A stretch of DNA of 64,000 nucleotides, from the NCBI RefSeq assembly GCF_030052815.1, contig NC_079509.1:43084750-43148749 (forward strand), written 5' to 3'. This document shows, one piece after another, positions 59,841 to 64,000 of this stretch. Position 1 is the first letter of the stretch, and each line of letters begins with the position of its first letter. This DNA comes from Hevea brasiliensis (taxonomy: Eukaryota; Streptophyta; Magnoliopsida; Malpighiales; Euphorbiaceae). A program made the position numbers and the translations under genes. The notes under the pieces were generated by a model that was not told where the DNA came from, searched no databases, and worked only from the letters and a program-made list of their open reading frames with translations.

Positions 59841-60473
59841 CCCTTGGCGCATAGTGGACGCTCTAACTGATGCATTACTATGTTCGAGTTGATTCACTGT
59901 GTTATGGTTGTGAGGAGTACCAACTCTATTTCTATCTCGACCTCTACTGACTGTCTGTGAAATTTTGAGAGCAGATCGAGGTACTCTAGTACAATTTCTA
60001 ACAAAGTGTTCAAGCTTTCCACAGCTGTAGTAGGCTCCAGAGGCCTTACGACAAATACCTACATGTAGCTGGCCACAAGAGTTACAGATACGAGGAGGAT
60101 AGGAACTTTTAGTTGTTCGACAACTAGGTCTTGGTGGTCTCTGCCCTGATGATCTGCCTCTGTCATATTCCTGAGCTCAGGGCTCCTCAAATTCTTTTCT
60201 CTTCCCTAAATTACTGCTCTAGTTTTGACTCGTAAATTTCTCCCTCTTCTCTATTTCACACTGCCCTTATGGGGGTTGGGTTTGTGTTTGAGCTTGAGCT
60301 GACAGTGTATCAGCCATTTGTTGAAAGAAAGTGGCCATTTGCTGGGCCATTTATGTAATAATTTGTACCGATAAAACTGGTACAATTGGGTCTTCGACAC
60401 TTTGTGGGGCTGGAGCCTCAACTTGTACTTCTGCTATCACAGATTGTTCTATTGTCTCATTCTTCTCTTCCAT
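59841..60473 (-). pseudogene. Gag of the mosaic element with core deletion
   Basis: ATG at 60473 starts MEEKNETIEQS, like the other Gags. After the QPP stretch the capsid core with its WWK motif is missing, and the sequence continues in the basic tail and a zinc knuckle whose first Cys is Tyr (YSCGKLEHFVRNC follows). Stops occur near 60349, 60265, 60220 and 60177. It could not form particles. Confidence 0.75.
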
Positions 60474-60640
60474 ATATTTTCACAGGATTTTCTATTCCTG
60501 TACAACTAACATAAGGAGATTCCTCTCCATTAGTTCATATTTATGATGTAAATGTACTATATGTATCAAACATTTGAGCAGTTGTAGTTACCGACAAAAA
60601 GATTTCAAATTCATAGTTTGAAATTTACTTTAAAACTATC

Positions 60641-60652
60641 GCTCTGATACCA
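60641..60652 (-). other. Primer binding site of the mosaic element
   Basis: Minus strand TGGTATCAGAGC, 7 bp from the 5' LTR end; initiator tRNA-Met type. Confidence 0.93.
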
Positions 60653-60659
60653 ATCAACA

Positions 60660-61968
60660 TGTCACACCCTACTCCCCTGTAAGATGTAACATGATCCCGT
60701 AGTACACCAAATGAATTACCGTACTTCGCCTACCGATAACCCATTAGATATACTACAAGGGATTTTAAAACAATTTTCGTGAAATTTAAATCATCGATTA
60801 AAATCTGGTGTTATAAATTTTTTTTCAAAATTTCGGCAAAATGCCGACTGTATTTTGAGAAAACAGTTCTTCAAACCTGAAAAGGAAAACACTCCCAATA
60901 TGCTTTCTCAAATACAACTCCAATAACTTCATTTCAACTCACAATTCAAATCTCAATAATCAAATCAATTCATTTTCAAACCAATCTCATCACAAAAGAA
61001 ACATTTCATTGATTATAAGACTTAAAATTTATATTACAAAACTATTCAGGTAAATGAAATCTCAAATTTACATTTACAATAATTTACATTTAATTACATA
61101 TCAAAATATTTTACAAGAGTTTTTATACAACTACTCAAATAATCTACATACATATTATTACATGCATACATCAAAACCTGTGTACATGGGTAAACACGAG
61201 GCGTCTGAATGTCTCTTCAAAGAAGCTTACTCAATTGCTCTATGCTCTTTTCACCTGCGACAGCATACAAAGCTATCGCTGAGTGATGAACTCAGTGGTG
61301 CACAACTATAATTTAAAACATAATACAATATACTTTAACAAAATTACAGCAAATAATTTGGAAATCTAGATACTCATCAAATTCCAAAACTCAAAATATT
61401 CATTGCCAATAATATAAATCATTTGTATAAAATGGCTTTGATCACAAAATTCAATTTATCAAATCAAAACTAAACATTTAAGGTAATTTCAACAAAATTA
61501 ATTATACATAAATTATAATTGAAATCACAATTCTTTATCTCAAAAATCATTATTGATCTCAAAAGCCATTCTTTATCTCAAAAACCATTCTTTATCTCAA
61601 AAGCCATTCTTTATCTCAAAAACCATTCTTTATCTCACTAACTATGCAAGACTAATCCGAAAGGACCATTTCGGGGTGATTCTAACTCCCTATGGTCGAG
61701 GAGGTCGAATCAGATTCTAACTCCCTATGGTCGGGGAGGTCGAATCATCGTGCACAGTACACATCATAATAATGAATCTTCCGAAAGGGGCATAACATAA
61801 AACTTAGATCTAACCTCTAATAAGAGGAGAATCTAAGCCTGTGCATGTACCATGGTAATCAAAACACAACTAACTCCATTGTCTTCTCAACAAATGAGAG
61901 AGATGGGTAATAACCTAGTCAAGCATCTATAGTGAGATGTAAAATAATATCACAATCCTTTTAGTGAG
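60660..61968 (-). mobile_element. 5' LTR of the mosaic element, visible part
   Basis: Aligns closely with 53656-54960 and breaks at gtgag (61964-61968), where the next element starts. It has an extra 36-bp duplication at about 61676-61750 (ctaactccctatggtcg repeated) not present in the 3' LTR. Confidence 0.9.
61279..61295 (-). promoter_or_regulatory. Conserved LTR hairpin (subfamily D, 5' LTR)
   Basis: Arms ctgagt and actcag; the loop differs from that in the 3' LTR by one base, the arms do not. Confidence 0.6.
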
Positions 61969-62577
61969 TGTCGACACCATATTTTGGCCGATCCCCAAAA
62001 TCAATAAACTTTAAAGTCGATCCCCTACACTGAGTCTCCCTTTGCCAGCCAATCACATTTCTGATCTCTCCTCAAAAGGAATCGAATCAATACTAAGTCC
62101 CCATATCATTTAAAGCCTCATCGATCTCTCAAACCAATTGCCAAGTCCCCTGACCAGTCAATTATATTTCCGATCTCTCTTGTCAAACGAGATTGAACCA
62201 ACATTAGGCTTTCGTGCCACCAGTCTTATTGCCGATCTCCCTTTCAAAAGTTTGGGGGTAATCGTCTGATAAAGTTAAGGTTCCAATCTGGTTTAATGAT
62301 GATTCTGATCTTAAGTGTTTAAATCAAATTTCCAATTTTAATCAAGTCCCGTTTAGCGTTTGTTCTCGGCCGATCTCATGCTTATAGTGTTTTCCAACCT
62401 CTTACACTTGGATTAATAATCACTTTTAGTTTGTCATAATATGTTCAAACAATCAAGTGCTTATGCAATTCAGATACTTTCCGATCCCATCCATTCATTG
62501 AACAAAAAGGGGAGCTTCATTTCATTTCAAATTAAAATTTGTACAAGTCATTCGGCCGGAGGATCACCCCCAGCGTG

Positions 62578-63452
62578 TTATACATTTTGTTCGCTTCCTC
62601 TCTCACCTTCAGCCTCCTCCTCACTATCCTCACCTTCGTCCTGGGGAGCCAGATCCACCATCCAAGAGAAGTCCTCCTCGGGATATCGCTTCCTGAGCTC
62701 GGCCAAGAGATCCCCATGAGCGTTCACATAAGCACTGGCCTCCCTTGTCACTGCCTCTTCTTCTTTTGCTTTAAGCTCCTCAGTGAGGCGAGTGACTTTA
62801 GCTGCTCGAAGCGCCCGAACCTCTTCAAGAACATGAGCCTGCTCGGCCAGCTTATCCTCGTAAAATTTCATCCGCCCCTCAATTTCAGATATGTAGTTTT
62901 GGGCAGACGAAAGTTGAGATCGGAGGGAAGCAGCTTCCTGACCCACCTTCTCGACATCTTGCCTCAAGCGGTGAGCCTTCTCAAGGATAATATGTTGGTT
63001 CACCAGACTCTCCATGCTCAGGCTCATGGTTTGCGTCAGAATATCGTCGAGGCTGTTCGGGGTTAGCCTATCCCGATCCTCCCGAAGGCAGATGGAGAAC
63101 CCCAAGACCTTAGCAAAACCCGGGTTCTCTCGAACTGTGCGGTTCTTCTCCAGCGAGTGGATCAAGATTTGGGCGCTGCGGGAAAGGGTTCTCACAGGTG
63201 GTTGGGAAGGACCCCCTTCCGCACTCGAAGCAACTGGAGGGGGTGGTGGCAGCTCTTCTTGATGAGGAGGAGACCGAACCACTTCTACGTTGGGGATCGG
63301 CTGTCCCGAGGGTTGAGACGAGCCTCCTTGCATTTCCCTAGGATAATGCCTGGGCGTCTGAAGCAGCTTGGCCTGCTTCATCTCCTGCACTTTCAGGGAG
63401 ACCTCTCTTTTTCGCTTCCGGCTCTCTTTAGAAGCCTCGCCGCTCGCGATAC
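62578..63452 (-). CDS. Retrotransposon structural-type protein, C-terminal exon (coiled coil, acidic tail)
   Basis: Open from an acceptor-like site at 63453 (minus strand tttgtgcag) to the stop at 62578. The first part is basic (SKESRKRKREVSLKVQEMKQ), then a Pro-rich stretch PPPPPVASS, then a Leu/Glu/Arg-rich probable coiled coil over roughly residues 120-230 of the 270-residue frame starting at Met 63390. It ends in an acidic tail (EGEDSEEEAEGERG). This layout fits the C-terminal half of plant 'putative gypsy type transposon' (Transposase_28) proteins. The Met is probably internal, since the frame is open upstream to the splice site. It is the one protein region in the window without an obvious break. 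Confidence 0.7.
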
Positions 63453-63690
63453 CTGCACAAAGAAAAGGTCAGTGAGATCGCTAAGGCCCAAAGATCAGAG
63501 ATGTAGAAAGTACTGAAGCCGAGGTCAGAGAGCTGAAGCCCGCGTTCTTGGCCGGTGACCAGCTGCATAGTCCAATGATGCAGTTCGGCTGTCACTACAT
63601 CTAAACAAGAGAATTTCTGTCAGGCCGCCTGATCTTTCAGTTGCATTACCATTAGGCCCTCTACTCTATTCAAGGTGATGCGCTTCTGAA
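63453..63690 (-). other. Probable intron between the two exons of the Transposase_28-like gene
   Basis: Ends with a good acceptor at 63453. The donor is not certain; it should lie between about 63660 and 63740. The stretch has stops in the relevant frame. Confidence 0.5.
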
Positions 63691-63996
63691 TTAACGGCCC
63701 TGGTGTAGCCAGCTACGGGGGAAACCCTCAAAGCTGTTCGAAATTTTGCTCCTCAGAATAAAGAAGCAATTCTTCCAATTCTTTAGGGCGGAGGGCAGAT
63801 CGGTAAAGAGCCCGCAATGTGGCTTCGCCTGAAAGAACCAGTACTCATCATCCTTTCGGCGAGTCAGCCTATGTAGCTCGGCGAATACCTTCTCTGTTGG
63901 ACTAAATCCTTTGGCTCGGCAAAGGCCTCTGAAGGCCACTAAGATCTGCCATGAGTTCGGGTGAACTTGGGCTATGCACACTTGGTGAAATTTCAA
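63691..63996 (-). CDS. Transposase_28-like (putative gypsy type transposon) domain, partial
   Basis: Open to the window edge on its 5' side. The motif series HPNSWQILVAFRGLCRAKGF, ELHRLTRRKDDEYWFFQAKP, FTDLPSALKNWKNCFFILRS matches the conserved core of this plant retrotransposon family (PF04195 by recall), including the PS-x-K-x-WK-x-x-FF pattern. The last residues before the stop at 63691 are probably intronic. The start lies beyond position 64000. Confidence 0.7.
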   Translation of the reverse strand: MKFHQVCIAQVHPNSWQILVAFRGLCRAKGFSPTEKVFAELHRLTRRKDDEYWFFQAKPHCGLFTDLPSALKNWKNCFFILRSKISNSFEGFPRSWLHQGR

Positions 63997-64000
63997 AACA

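Larger units (their letters stand above)
53656..61968 (-). mobile_element. Mosaic Ty3/gypsy chromovirus, minus strand (subfamily D LTRs)
   Basis: 3' LTR 53656-57699, purine tract, integrase/chromodomain tail, linker, truncated gag, PBS, and 5' LTR from 60660, itself cut at 61968 by another insertion. The internal region is only 2960 bp: protease, RT and RNase H are missing and the gag core is deleted. The integrase end matches the inner element closely, while the linker matches the outer element, so the interior is a mosaic. Confidence 0.9.
61969..64000 (-). mobile_element. Tat-like or non-autonomous LTR element (left end in window), minus strand
   Basis: The boundary TGTCGACACC at 61969 is a typical LTR terminus and cuts the subfamily D LTR. 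Base composition changes sharply: the ORF region is much richer in GC than its surroundings. 61969-62577 is LTR and 3' untranslated sequence with repeated CCGATCTC words; I could not place the inner LTR edge. No reverse transcriptase lies between the ORF and the LTR, so the element may be a gag-only partner of an autonomous element. Most of it is outside the window. Confidence 0.75.

Noticed and set aside
62539..63066. 175-codon plus-strand frame, and others at 63014 and 63157
   Set aside because: Antisense shadows of the GC-richer Transposase_28-like gene, which has the recognisable protein features.
1..64000. tRNA, rRNA or other structured RNA genes
   Set aside because: None recognised; the TGGTATCAGAGC hits are primer binding sites, not tRNA genes.

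Overview
The window looks like transposon-rich DNA from a flowering plant, most likely a eudicot. It is AT-rich, has no recognisable single-copy housekeeping gene, and is almost filled by LTR retrotransposons of plant types: Ty3/gypsy Tekay/Del-like chromoviruses with very long LTRs, a Ty1/copia element, a miniature TRIM element and a Tat/'putative gypsy type' ORF. I cannot name the genus from sequence alone.

Host layer: the oldest readable sequence is a head-to-tail tandem repeat of about 4.7 kb (unit A 3734-8371; unit B 8372-38640 in three pieces; partial unit C from 38641). Unit C runs into a gene for a plant mobile domain (PMD, 'phosphatase 7 long-form-like') protein at 40523-45094. Each unit holds a TATA-like box, a CT-rich region with up to six short modules shaped like tiny exons (pyrimidine tract, AG, 12-28 nt, GT), AT-rich filler, and a GC-richer end with an 86-bp direct repeat. 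The PMD gene is broken by a frameshift, stop codons, a solo LTR and a copia insertion.

Insertion layer, left to right: (1) 31-3733, the 5' LTR of a minus-strand chromovirus whose body lies left of the window; (2) 9028-12865, a solo LTR with TSD agtat, containing an intact 392-bp TRIM (10812-11203) with identical 151-bp LTRs; (3) 16028-37698, an outer chromovirus (TSD tacaa) with little pol, which holds an inner chromovirus (20380-31716) with a nearly complete but mutated gag-pol; (4) 40961-44096, a solo LTR (TSD taagg) inside the PMD gene; (5) 45095-53655 and beyond, a minus-strand copia element at the PMD 3' end; (6) 53656-61968 and beyond, a minus-strand mosaic chromovirus inside the copia LTR; (7) 61969-64000, a minus-strand element with a Transposase_28-like ORF inside that chromovirus LTR. 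Every protein-coding region whose coding frame can be traced here is broken, except the right-edge Tat-like ORF, whose exons appear open.

The most interesting signals are the repeated exon-like modules upstream of the PMD gene, a hairpin conserved with compensatory changes across four LTR subfamilies, shared TGACATCA/RY palindromes in the LTRs, and a non-coding linker shared by two pol-depleted elements.
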